A stretch of DNA of 64,000 nucleotides from contig JARUPY010000538.1 in the NCBI GenBank assembly GCA_029817715.1, forward strand, positions 806,001-870,000. Direction: 5' to 3'. Position 1 is the first letter of the stretch. Every line of letters starts with the position of its first letter. The notes beneath the pieces are model-generated. The model had not been told where the DNA came from. It made no database searches and was given only the letters and a program-made list of their open reading frames with translations. This DNA is from Melastoma dodecandrum. Its lineage: Eukaryota; Streptophyta; Magnoliopsida; Myrtales; Melastomataceae. Below are positions 1-9,787 of the stretch, one piece after another. Both the position numbers and the translations under genes were made by a program.

Positions 1-1050
1 GGTTTCAGACGATGCTTTGATGTCACGTATCCATTTGTTTAATTTTGAAACACTCATTCCAGGCCAATAGACCACAACGCGGGGGTAAGAAGCTGAGTGA
101 ACTCAATATTCAACTTATATTTGGAAAAGAAATTCGCTTTTTTTTTTTCCCTTCTCCATTTGCTGAAACATTCTTTGTACGGATTCTCGAAGGATTTGTG
201 AAATTCGGGAAATTTTGATGAAAGTTAGGAACTTTTGGGCTGATAATAAAATCTACGTTTTTTTATATATTTTTTCCTAAAAAATCCATACACCGTCCCG
301 TTAAATATTTCATTATATTTACCAAAAAAACACACCTATTTGCGATGTGGGTGTATCAATCAAAGCTTAAATGCACTTTTGCTGTATATAAGAGGTGATG
401 TGGATATAAATGGCACTAACAAGTCCTTCACAGCTCAGCTGGGAGGAGGGTAGAGGGAAGGCAGTAAGGAAGAGGAGATTGCAGAGGCGAAGGAACCAAC
501 GTGCCTGGCAGCCCAGGCAGCTTGGGCTTGAGGCCGATCACATAGGTGTAGATCAGGAACCTCTGTCCTGGGCAGAATTGCAGGGCTATTGGTCTCCCCC
601 CAAGTTCCAAACTGTGTAAACCCACTTTTGGTGACAATCTTCCGACATACTCTGATTTGTCAAGTAAAACCATAATGTCGCAGCATTACCCAGCTGGGAT
701 ACCCAAATCGCAAATGGAACAATAAAGTTAATTATTCATTTTCTTTTATTTTTCTTTTGCCACAAAGCAGCAACGGAGCTCGTCAGTATCTCAAATTGAG
801 CAAGGAGATAGATACTAAGAAGCCCATGGGGACTAATATTGTGATGTCACAAGGTATTAATGAGCACTAGTGACGGTAGAGCAGCCTTCCCCAGATGTAA
901 GAATCTCTACTTCCTCAGGCTTTCCACGATGTAAGAGGCATACAGGTCCCTGCATTGTTTCGCAGAAAAATAATACCATCAGCTCACTACAATTAACACC
1001 TTGGAGGTATCAAAATTTGCAGAAATCAACACCCAACTGGGTGGATGCAC
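1..1050. other. spacer and 3' flank of the pyrophosphatase gene
   Basis: No gene is supported here. The part nearest position 1050 should hold the 3' UTR of the minus-strand pyrophosphatase gene. An 81-codon antisense reading frame at 428-673 is rich in Pro and Leu but matches no family I recognise and has no splice or start context that supports it. Confidence 0.5.
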
Positions 1051-2341
1051 TCACATGGAGTACTTGATTGCTTCGATGGCAGCTTCCGCCGGCAGGAAGT
1101 CCTCAACATCTACCTTCTTGTTCTCATTCTTCTTGTCTGAACATCATCAGTCTGTCAAGGATCCACTCAGATTCTAAGAAAAAAGCTTATCTGTATAGCA
1201 GAGGTGACCCCAGTTGACTGATTTCAAGTGCAATGAAATAAGTAATTAACTCTAGCAGTATTTGTAGGGTCTTCTCAGGATACAGTCTTCAAAAAAGCGG
1301 TGGATTTCAGCGAGTCGGTGCGGAGGGATCTCCTTGAGGTCCGTATAGTGACGGAATTCGGGATCATCAGCGCACACAGCGATGATCTTGTCATCCCTCT
1401 CACCCTATGTCACGAGTATCCCCCATGAATCAACAATTACAGCATGGGAAATCGGAATTCTTTTCAAGAGTGATTCTACGAGGAATTGACAATAGTTATG
1501 TCATTCATTACCTGATCAATCATGGGCATGAGGCCGATAGCACGGGCACGGAGGAAAGTACCGGGCAGGACCTGTTCCTGCAACAAAGGGAGCCCACGAG
1601 GCGTTAATATACAAACACATTGTTGCTATGATAGTCAAATGGGAAGAAAGCTGAGAAAGCTAAAATGTGCGAGAGTAATACCTGCATGAGCACAAGAACA
1701 TCCATGGGATCACTGTCCTCACAGATTGTGCGGGGTATGAAGCCGTAGTTATGTGGATACACAACCGAGGAGTACAGCACACGGTCGACCTGTCACATGT
1801 CCACTCTCAACATCAACAGAGGACCCACAACGAGCTAGCCGAAGCAACAAGGAGAAGCTGTACTCGCCCCGAGAAAACAAGTAACAGAGAAGAGACAAAA
1901 CGGTACACCTTTATGAGTCCACTGGTCTTGTCGAGTTCATACTTGACCTTGCTTCCTTTGGGTATCTCTACCACCTTAAATCATATTTAAGGATGTGAGT
2001 GGTAAATTCAATGGCATCATAAATTTTGCATTGTGGACAAAAATCCCAGTGTGTTGCTAGCCAATACGAATAAGACAGTGATTGAACTTACACAATTGAA
2101 AACTGCAGGCGCACCAGGTCCTGCACGAAGCGATCAAGGAATGTTTAACAGATGAAAGCGAGAGAGGAAAATCCCACTACTCGCATAAACTAGATAAGAC
2201 TAGGCTTTTACCGATCTCAAGATCGTGCCAGGGGTGAGCAGCGACAGATCTCCTAGACAGCGATGACAGAATCCTTTCGTTCAAACGCACCTTACGAGGT
2301 TCCGAGCTTTCCTCCCCAACCTTTCCGTGGTTGTCAGCCAT
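1051..2341 (-). CDS. PPA: soluble inorganic pyrophosphatase (family I)
   Basis: Hydrolyses pyrophosphate to two phosphates in the cytosol, pulling biosynthetic reactions forward; Mg2+-dependent. Seven coding exons on the minus strand: 2341-2212, 2120-2092, 1974-1909, 1789-1682, 1577-1512, 1404-1284, 1136-1051. They join in phase to 201 residues, close to the usual 210-216 of plant soluble PPases. The family I signature DSDPMDV lies in the exon at 1682-1789, next to [10 protein letters not shown], and the metal and phosphate-binding stretch [10 protein letters not shown] follows. The protein ends AIEAIKYSM. The start at 2341 (MADN) is chosen because an upstream in-frame Met would lie across an intron acceptor (TTGCAG ending at 2354). 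A 5' UTR intron of about 2354-2824 is therefore likely. No transit peptide is seen, which fits a cytosolic PPA1/4/5-type isoform. All key acidic residues that I can see are intact. Confidence 0.95.
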
Positions 2342-2353
2342 GTTGACTTCCTT

Positions 2354-2824
2354 CTGCAACAGTCAAGTAACAGAAACAAGACAATCACCTTCATGTCATC
2401 TGAACCCACGACAACTACATTTGCCTGTGGGGGTCTAATTTCTACCACAAGGGTCTCTCCGCGAATGCACGCGGAGGTCCTACAAAATTCAACATCTTTA
2501 AGCACTGGGCGACACCAGTCGGACGACGGTTCGCACAAACACGAACGAGGTTCGCCAACAATACCCAATCGGGACTGGACAGCCAGCCCAACACATAAAA
2601 TCCCAGAACATCAGATATGCAGACATAAACTCTCAAGTTGGGAACAGGACCACATCGCGCAGGGGGATAACTAACAAACATCACGCCGTTGGGCTAAAAC
2701 TAAGTCAACGGGGTAGTCAATCAGTTTGTTACGCAGAAACCAACTCGAACCCATCCGTCCGATCCCGATCTTTACCCCTCATACCAAGAAAGCTACGAGA
2801 AAGGAGGAGAGTTTTACTTTTTAC
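2354..2824 (-). other. probable 5' UTR intron of the pyrophosphatase gene
   Basis: On the minus strand a donor GCAG|GTAAAA at 2824 and an acceptor TTGCAG at 2354 bracket this stretch. The acceptor is 12 bases upstream of the chosen ATG. The region has no coding exon of its own. Inferred from splice signals only. Confidence 0.5.
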
Positions 2825-2959
2825 CTGCGATCAGCTTGTCCGAATGCCTTTGCCTTCCCGACGATGGCGGCGGTTCGGTTCGATTGGGATTCGGGGAAGG
2901 TAAAAAAGCAACTTTGACAACTGCCTTTCTTTTTATTTGAAGAGACGAAGCAGAAACCG

Positions 2960-4040
2960 ACAAAAACTAAAAACTAGGTAAATGCGAGAGCAGACACCCT
3001 CCTTCCTCTGCATTTAGATTTGTCGTATGTTATTACACAATCGCAACCAATCCTTTGACTTATTAACTCTTTCTTGTTCTCTTTTTTACTACCAACAGTA
3101 TTTTACTTTCAATTACAGGATTGAGTTTTTGCTTCTAAAATTTTTAGTTAATTCTTTCCAAGTATAACGCTCGTCTCAAGAACATAATCAAATATTGTGC
3201 TAAGGTTGACGAGGCCACGGCTCAAGGTGTCAATGAACAAAATGAAACTGGAATCAATACCCACAAATATGAACATGTCCTAATATTTCAACGCGCGCCT
3301 AAAAATATGATAATTATTGGAATACAGGCACAACGGAAGCAATATAATTTTGATTTTATGCCCAAAAATAACAAGATAATGGTACATATAATATATTAAT
3401 AACAAAATAATTTTATCCGTAAATCGTACCTTAAAATCTCCGAATAAACAAAGCGTAATCGCGAACAATCGAGAGCCCCAAGTGTGACTCATCTAGCGGT
3501 ATCCACGCGCACACGATCACGAACACTTGACGATCCGACAGGTGCTAGCCTCTTGGATCGACGAAGAAGAAAATATGGAAACAAAGCTTGAATCTTACGT
3601 GCTCTTTTTTCCGGAAATATTTCTCCAATTTTTAGACTCTCTGTCTCTTTTTTCTATTGATCCTCAAACTATCAGACTATACCCCTCTGATTATGTTTTC
3701 TTTTAAAACCTTCCGTTTACTCAAAATAAATCATTCGTAACGGAAAAAATTAATTGACACAATTAATGAAAAAAATCAACTCATTTTGATTCATTCCGCC
3801 AACGTGCACATGAATAAATTATTAAATTAATTTAATGAAAAAAAATTATTCAATTAAATATATTTGATATAATATTTCAATCAATAAATAAATATTTAAT
3901 ATATATCCTTTATAAATCGATCCGAATAAATTCATATTCGATCCTAGTCTATAGTTTGTTTTCGATATTTCAGAATAAATTAATAATTCAATTAATTCTA
4001 ATTCTTTTGAAATAATAAAAGGATTAATTTTAGTATCCAC
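2960..4040. other. AT-rich spacer upstream of the pyrophosphatase gene
   Basis: Promoter side of the minus-strand pyrophosphatase gene, then very AT-rich sequence with no supported reading frame or repeat unit. Confidence 0.4.
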
Positions 4041-4990
4041 TAAAATAATCAATAATACAATGTTCGTGTCGACGTGCTATGCGTGCGACCATCTAGGTCC
4101 GATACACGAAGGTAGTATATATCCATACACAAACTAAGGTAACCCGTCTAACAACAGTTTTTAGTCACCCAACATGTTAGGATAATGATTATAAATCATA
4201 AACCACTATGAACCGATTACTGTGTAATTCAATCTCTTCATCTAACCGACATCGCAATTAATTCGGCGCAAAATACATTATCACCGAATTAATTGTTTTA
4301 CTTGATTACCAAGATATAATAAACTCTCTTGAATGTAAAACATTCCTCCCATGGCTATGGATTTTAGAGTCACTAATATCTCTATCAAGTGGCCTAGATG
4401 TCAACTCTTTAATCCAAAAGAGCGATGAATCCTATCTTGACCCAACATTATTCTCTCTACGCTTTGTCACACACCTAACAATCGTATTACTCATAATTCG
4501 GTTAAAGACTGCTTTTAACGACGTCAAAGTGCAACTCCATGCATAGAATAAATGAAGGTCTCAAGTCAAAAGATCAGTTACACTCGTCCATAAAGAGGAT
4601 TGACCAATGATGTTTAATATGTGGTATCCTCTTAAACGGGTCGTGTCCAGTATCCCTAATCTTAGGGTACCCCTAAGTATAACTTGGATATACTATCCCT
4701 TGGTCTATCTTGACCTCAGCTATACTTAGTGATGATCGAGATGTTCATGTCCCCTCTAAACATCTATCCGATCACGGACTATTTCATATTAATATACTCA
4801 ATAATCTGTGGGACTTTATCATTAATAATTTTACGTGCAGAAAAGTAAAATAATCAATGACAAATATTCGCCTTTATTAATTATTTATCCACAAATACAT
4901 TAAAGTGTCTTGGCACATAAGTGCACACACTAACAATGATATCCTCTGAAAGATCCGTGGGATTTTCGTAAAAGCGAGGACCCTGCAGCC
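4040..4990. repeat. probable LTR-retrotransposon noncoding remnant
   Basis: About 0.9 kb without coding capacity, in a style I associate with dispersed plant LTR-retrotransposon noncoding segments. It contains phrases such as the one around 4900-4935 on cacataagtgcacacactaac. I cannot show paired LTRs, a primer-binding site or a duplication, so the class is an inference from general resemblance. Confidence 0.3.
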
Positions 4991-5443
4991 ATCAGCCCTC
5001 TGCCGTACTTTTTTTTTTCTTGGTTTCCCGCCCGGTTTCCGGAGCTTCACTCCGACTAATCCGGACTCGACCCGGGTAGGACACCTGGCTATAATGGGTG
5101 AGTCTACCAACGAACATGGGTGGCTGCGTACGGTAAGTTTCGAACCGAGACCTCCTTAAGCGAGTCCAAGCTTCTTACTATTTGAACCAACCCCATGTTG
5201 GTCCCTCTGTCGTACTTTGATGGGGATCATTCTTGACATCTTGATGTTCTCGTCCGAGTCCAAGTCGGACACGGGGGAGAGTGGACAAGGAGGGAAGGCC
5301 TCGGGGTCGTCCGGAGAATGCTTCATAAACCATTGACGGATCCTCATGATCTTGTTAAAAATAATGCTCGAGCTTTGCGAGGTCTCTCGCTTGATAGTTG
5401 TTGCTCTCGTCCGGCAAGAGAGCAAACTTCCTCGACTTTCCAT
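4877..5443 (-). pseudogene. unidentified antisense reading frame split by the SINE
   Basis: Two minus-strand open stretches, 5443 down to the SINE and from 4995 down to 4877, are in the same frame. The SINE plus one duplication is 207 bases, a multiple of three, so the pre-insertion site would have read open from 5443 to 4877, about 120 codons. The first part is acidic and Pro-rich before a basic IPIKVRQR stretch. I do not recognise the product; it may be a gene fragment or chance. Confidence 0.3.
4996..5217 (-). mobile_element. tRNA-derived SINE with 15-bp target-site duplications
   Basis: Read on the minus strand, the element starts near 5202. A box A-like TGGTTCAAATAG lies near 5190 and a box B-like GGTTCGAAACT follows, then a unique body, ending in an A-tract (T-run at 5009-5018 on the plus strand). 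The flanks are ccctctgccgtactt at 4996-5010 and ccctctgtcgtactt at 5203-5217, a 15-bp duplication with one mismatch. Internal RNA polymerase III boxes, an A-rich tail and the duplication together define a SINE. Decayed relatives in the same orientation are at about 17611-17660 and 54365-54490. Confidence 0.8.
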
Positions 5444-5785
5444 AAGAGAAATTGGATAATCCCCCGGGGCAAGCAGCAGGAATCTCTCCGGATAGACTGG
5501 TCGATAAACTAGGCGGAATCAAGCATGAAGTTATGGGCAGCGGAGGGGGAATGCGTTTGATACGTGGGCGACTGGCAGAGTTGAGGCGGACGACGGAGTT
5601 GGCTAAGGCGAGGCAGAGGAAAAGAAGAATAAACAGAGGGATGGCGAGGAAGAAGATGATGACAGTAGCTGAGGAATTTATGGGGGCAGTAGGAGGGAAG
5701 CCAGAGTAAAAGAGCGGGGGCGCGTGAAGATGCGACAGTTAATAGCCGTTAGGTAGTTATAATTCAAATATGGGGCCGGGTCATA
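5218..5785. other. 5' flank or possible U3 part of the gypsy element
   Basis: Sequence between the SINE and the LTR-homologous block. An 85-codon plus-strand frame at 5452-5709 is Arg-rich and unrecognised. This stretch may contain the beginning of the 5' LTR, which cannot be bounded because the 3' LTR copy appears truncated at the matching point. Confidence 0.3.
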
Positions 5786-6081
5786 GAAGTGGGCTTGTGA
5801 GTCGGGTCTGGCCCAGCCCGTAAACAAACATTATATAAGTGAACAGCGGCAGCCGGAGGAGTTAGTTAGATCTCCGGTGAAGCAGGGGAGTCGCGCGGAT
5901 GGCTGAGATGGTCTGATCGGAGCAGGGTATTGTTGGCTTGGGCTGTCGGGGTTTTTGTTAGCTATGTGGTGTGGACATTTAGCCGGGTTGTTGGCTGTGG
6001 AATGCGATAGCGAAGTTGTTATCTGTGCTTGTGTGTGTGTTAGTGAGTAGTAAGTTCTGTGTTGCATTTTACCACAAATCA
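5786..6081 (+). repeat. 5' LTR (the part shared with the 3' copy)
   Basis: Matches 8590-8886 closely and ends in ATCA just before the primer-binding site. The true 5' limit may lie further upstream, because the similarity stops exactly where the 3' copy meets foreign sequence. Confidence 0.75.
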
Positions 6082-6082
6082 A

Positions 6083-6094
6083 GGATATCAGAGC
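6083..6094 (+). other. primer-binding site for initiator Met-tRNA
   Basis: ggatatcagagc directly follows the LTR. It matches the common plant sequence TGGTATCAGAGC, complementary to the 3' end of initiator tRNA-Met, at 10 of 12 positions. The position supports the LTR end at 6081. Confidence 0.65.
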
Positions 6095-6186
6095 GCCGAT
6101 CTTGTGGTAAGTTATGGAGACGAGGTATGGGGAGTTGAAAAGAGACCAAGAAGCCCAATTCAGTATTGAACGAAATGATGTAACGA

Positions 6187-7215
6187 ATGGAGCTAATGAC
6201 AATGCAAATGAAGGATATGAAGACTCATACGATGTTTCAGCTTACGGAGATGCAAACCCAGCTGTCTGAGATGGATAAGAGGAAGGATTCGGGGTCATCG
6301 ATGCTGGAAAGGGGTGTAGCGGAGAGGACGGGGACTAGGGAGGTAGAGGTAACGAGTAGAGGACCCACTACGTTCATGATGCCTAAGATTGAGTTCCCTG
6401 ATTTCAACGGGAGTAACTTGGAAGGTTGGTTGTATAAGTGTCAACGTTACTTCGAGCTTGAGGGAGTGCCGGAGGAAAAGAAGGTCAAATTAGCTTCGTT
6501 TTACATGTATGGTGGAACTTTGCAGTGGCACTACACTTTCATCAAGAGTAGAAGTGTTGGGGCGCCGTTGTGCTGGGAGGAGTATGCTGCAGCGCTCAAT
6601 AGACGCTTTGGAGCAGAAGTATTCGAAGATCCTATGGGCAAAATGAAGAATCTAAAACAGGAGGGAAAGCTGGATAATCTCTACTCTTATATGGCTGAAT
6701 TTGATTCCTGTTTGAGGAGGGTGTTGGAGAAGATCGACTTGCCGATCCAATTCCAGGTTAGCTTGTTCATCAACGGCCTAAAGGAGGAGTACAAGAGCAC
6801 CTTGTGGCTGCTTAGACCAGTGGATCTGCTCAGTGCTCAAACAAGTGCTAGAATTCTTAGCCAGGATGCACCACTCATTGAATTTGAACAGGGAGCAAGG
6901 CCACAACGATTCACTAGTAGGGTAGCGACCAGAGAGATAGGAGTGAGGGGAGAGGCCATAGTTGCCACACCTAATAACACCGAGAACATGAGGACTATAG
7001 GATTGACAGGTGGCTCCATTAATTCCGGTAATCCATATCGAAGCGGGAGTAACAGAGGACCTACTGCTAGAGAAGATACTAGAAATGCTTCACAGGGGAG
7101 GCGGCGCTTAACACAAGACGAGATAGAGGAGAGGAGATTGAAGGGTTGTGCTTTGGGTGCAACGAACCCTTCACTAGAGCTCATCGATGTGTTAAGCGAC
7201 AATTTTTCTCTCTGA
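6187..7215 (+). pseudogene. gypsy gag remnant
   Basis: A 342-codon open frame. Residues about 60-215 form the Retrotrans_gag core, with motifs FPDFNGSN, WHYTF and FGAEVF and a typical leading coiled stretch rich in Met, Gln and Glu. Capsid-like structural protein in intact relatives. The likely original start (ATG at 6114) is in another frame, separated by a frame change near 6175. The zinc-knuckle end continues in a different frame after about 7140. Not functional as it stands. Confidence 0.8.
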
Positions 7216-8217
7216 TTGTGGAAGAAGGACAGGAAGAGGGTGAGGAAGACATGAAGAAATCTGATAATTGGGAAAGATTGGCTGGGGGGTGTGAAGACAT
7301 TACTGTAACCCTGCATGCTATGAAGGGAGTTGAAGGAGGAACTGGGGTCCAGACGATGAAGGTGATTGGATAGTTTAGAAGGAAGAGTCTGAACATGCTA
7401 ATCGATTCGGGAAGCACACACAATTTCTTGGATGTTGGGGTGGTTAAAGGAATGAATTTGGCTGTTGTTCCAATAGCCCCTGTGCGAGTGATGGTTGCGG
7501 ATGGCCGAAGTATTTACTGCACTAGCATGCTGAGGAGGTTTGAATGGGAGGTACAGGGCCATAGTTTCGCGGCTGATTTTTACCTGATCGCTTTAAAAGG
7601 GTGCGAGATGGTGTTAGGGGTCAAGTTGCTAGCTGAGTTGGGCGATATCACTTGGAATTTCCAAGAGGCAGTAATGTGGTTTACATGGGAATAAAAGGAG
7701 GTGAGGTTGGTGGGCAACGAGAGGACTTTAGACAGTAAGGTGCTGGAACTGACAGCAAAGGAGGGCCGAATTTGGAGAAATGTAGTCCCTACCTTCATTT
7801 GCTGTTGGATGGAAGCGCGAGTAGAGGGACTGGTTGAGTTCCCATTGGTTTGCTGCTCTCTGGAAGGTCAAGAAGCACAGCTAGATTGGGAGAGGGTAAT
7901 ATCATCTTTTGAAGACATCTTCCAAGAACCAAAAGAACTACCACCCTTTAGGGGGCATGAACATGTAATCCAGCTGAAGGAGGGGTGCAGGGGGTCAATG
8001 TCAGACCTTATCGTCATTCAGCAATGCAGACGGATATTATTGAGCGAATGATACAAGAGCTGCTAAAGGCTGGGGTGATACAACCAAGCAGAAGTTCATT
8101 TTCCTCAACAGTGGTTTTAGTTAAGAAGAAAGATAGGTAGTGGAGGTTATGCGTGGACTATAGAGAATTGAACGCTCTCACAGTGAATGACAAATACCCT
8201 ATTCCCATCCCATTACA
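7146..8217 (+). pseudogene. gypsy pol remnant: protease and N-terminal RT
   Basis: Successive open pieces 7146-7373, 7395-7694 and 7701-8051 share one frame but are cut by stops at 7371 and 7692. The aspartic protease active site LIDSGSTHNF is intact in sequence. RT begins in another frame after about 7990 and is recognisable as VRPYR, then VDYRELN near 8153. It stops at 8217, where unrelated DNA starts. The catalytic YVDD region of RT, RNase H and integrase are absent. Confidence 0.75.
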
Positions 8218-8526
8218 GTCTAGAGTGGTTCTAACTCCACATGGGCAGCCCGTCCTCGTCGACGCCCTAACCCGCGATGGCAGATTCGTGGTGGACCTAC
8301 GTCTCGGAAGGCCCTCGCGCGAGCAAACCCAACTATGTATTACAGACTCCTCATCTCGCATACGTCTTCTGTCCCTTTTCCGAGTAGAAAATCCGTGAAC
8401 TAACCCGTACATCCTAAAAAGTTGTCCCACCTCCGCTGCGGAATGGAAGGTCGACTCCATAAGCTTTTCCTCTGTCATACCCGAAATGATCAACAAAAAC
8501 TCCGCCGTATCGTCGTCGGATGCCAT
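8218..8526 (-). pseudogene. FAR1-type DNA-binding domain fragment inside the gypsy element
   Basis: On the minus strand a frame begins MASDDDTAEF at 8526 and continues through a segment resembling the FAR1/MULE-associated zinc-binding domain: VGQLFRMYGLVHGFSTRK, then SWVCSREG, then TRTGCPCGVR. In known members these positions are the aromatic N-terminal part, the first Cys with a basic loop, and the second Cys pair. The transposase or rest of a FAR1-like protein is missing; the frame runs out at 8218, where gypsy RT sequence resumes on the other strand. Foreign sequence may extend to 8589, where the 3' LTR starts. It could derive from a Mutator-like element or a FRS gene. Confidence 0.6.
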
Positions 8527-8589
8527 ATCTGGGAAACCCCAAGCCAATATTGCCCGGCCACAGGATCAGGCGCCTGCACGTTTTCCTGC

Positions 8590-8886
8590 GAAGTGGGCTT
8601 GTGAGTCGAGTCTAGCCCAGCCCGTAAACAAACATTATATAAATGAACAGCGGCAGCCAGATGAGTTAGTTAGATCTCCGGTGAAGCAGGGGAGTTGCGC
8701 GGATGGCTGAGATGGTCTGATCGGAGCGGGGTATTGTTGGCTTGGGCTGTCGGGGTTTTTGTTAGTTGTTGTGGTGTGGACATTTAGCCGGGTTGTTGGC
8801 TGTGGAATGCGATAGCGAAGTTGTTATCTGTGCTGGTGTGTGTGTTGGTGAGTAGTAAGTTATGTGCTGCATTTTACCACAGATCA
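8590..8886 (+). repeat. 3' LTR, probably truncated at its 5' end
   Basis: Counterpart of 5786-6081 with about 5 percent difference by eye. No polypurine tract precedes it; instead the FAR1-related segment abuts it. After the final ATCA at 8886 the sequence is unrelated to that after the 5' copy. Confidence 0.75.
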
Positions 8887-9787
8887 GCGTTCTTTCAGTG
8901 GCTGCACGTTCTCCGCAACCACTGGCTTGCCCGGAGGCATCGAGGAGTTGACGATCATCGTGAGCCAAAAGCAATGAACAGAAAGGATAACGGTAATCGC
9001 AGTTTCAAAGGACTTTCTTTAAAAGACTGCTATGGAGGCAAAAAAAAAAAAAGTCCAAAAATATTTGAAGTCCCATAATCTTTGTTTGAAATTCTAATTT
9101 AATCAATTTTACTCGTTGTCGTCGTTTACTCATGCATAAAATCAAAGTCATTTTAAAGTGACGATATTTAAATAATTTCTAAAAATCAAATCCCATTTCA
9201 TAATTTTTTTTTTAAACTATAAATCCATACAATTTTCATAAACTCTTATATACAAACGAAACAAGGATCATTTCTTGTATTACTACCTACTATTACTATA
9301 CGCCACTTAATAGTTACATTACATTAATAATGAACTTAAATATTTTTAAAAAGTACGTCCAACATTTTCTCTTTTTTCTTTGTGTATCATGAAATCCAGT
9401 GGAAAATAATGTCACCAAAAGAAAGAAAAGATAGAATAACAACTAAGAAGAATATATATTGAATAAAAGAGGAAAGACAGCAAAAAGTCGATTCTGCCCT
9501 TCTTCTTTATGAATCAACCCGAAGTAATGTTCTTACTACAATTCAATGAAGAAAAAAACCAGGTTTTAAGTAGCACTCAAAGACAGATTCCAAGTTTCTT
9601 CTACACGATGATGGAACCTGTCAGCATCATGGAAAAATGATCATGCCACTTCTATTCCTTCCATCGAATAGTGTCCACTCACCTAGTAACAGCTGCTTAA
9701 GCAAACCCCCTGGTCAAAGGAATCCTCGTACAATGTCTGAGGAAGACACCACTGGTAAGGAATACGCCCCTTTGGAACTGACATAGA
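8887..9787. other. AT-rich spacer, 3' side of the RFC3-like gene
   Basis: No gene seen. The part from about 9480 to 9787 probably carries the 3' UTR of the minus-strand RFC3-like gene. A short GC-richer patch at 8887-8990 is of unknown origin. Confidence 0.4.

Larger units (their letters stand above)
5786..8886 (+). mobile_element. degenerate Ty3/gypsy LTR retrotransposon
   Basis: A broken plus-strand element in the order LTR, primer-binding site, gag, aspartic protease, start of reverse transcriptase, foreign FAR1 fragment, LTR. The LTR blocks 5786-6081 and 8590-8886 align end to end with about 15 differences in about 297 bases. Gag (6187-7215) has a Retrotrans_gag core, and a zinc-knuckle-like CFGCNEPF..H..C lies at about 7146-7190. 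The protease motif LIDSGSTHNF is near 7398. RT is represented only by its N-terminal part up to VDYRELN and the following PIPI near 8153-8215. Breaks seen: a frame change near 6175, another near 7140, an in-frame stop at 7371, one at 7692, a frame change near 7990 and a stop at 8138. The RT core, RNase H and integrase are missing, so it cannot be autonomous. Confidence 0.85.

Noticed and set aside
428..673. 81-codon minus-strand frame with a Pro/Leu-rich end
   Set aside because: No family, no splice signals and no continuity with the pyrophosphatase exons.
5831..6202. 123-codon minus-strand frame, and its partner at 8762-8974
   Set aside because: Both are antisense to the LTR and share sequence only because the LTR is duplicated.
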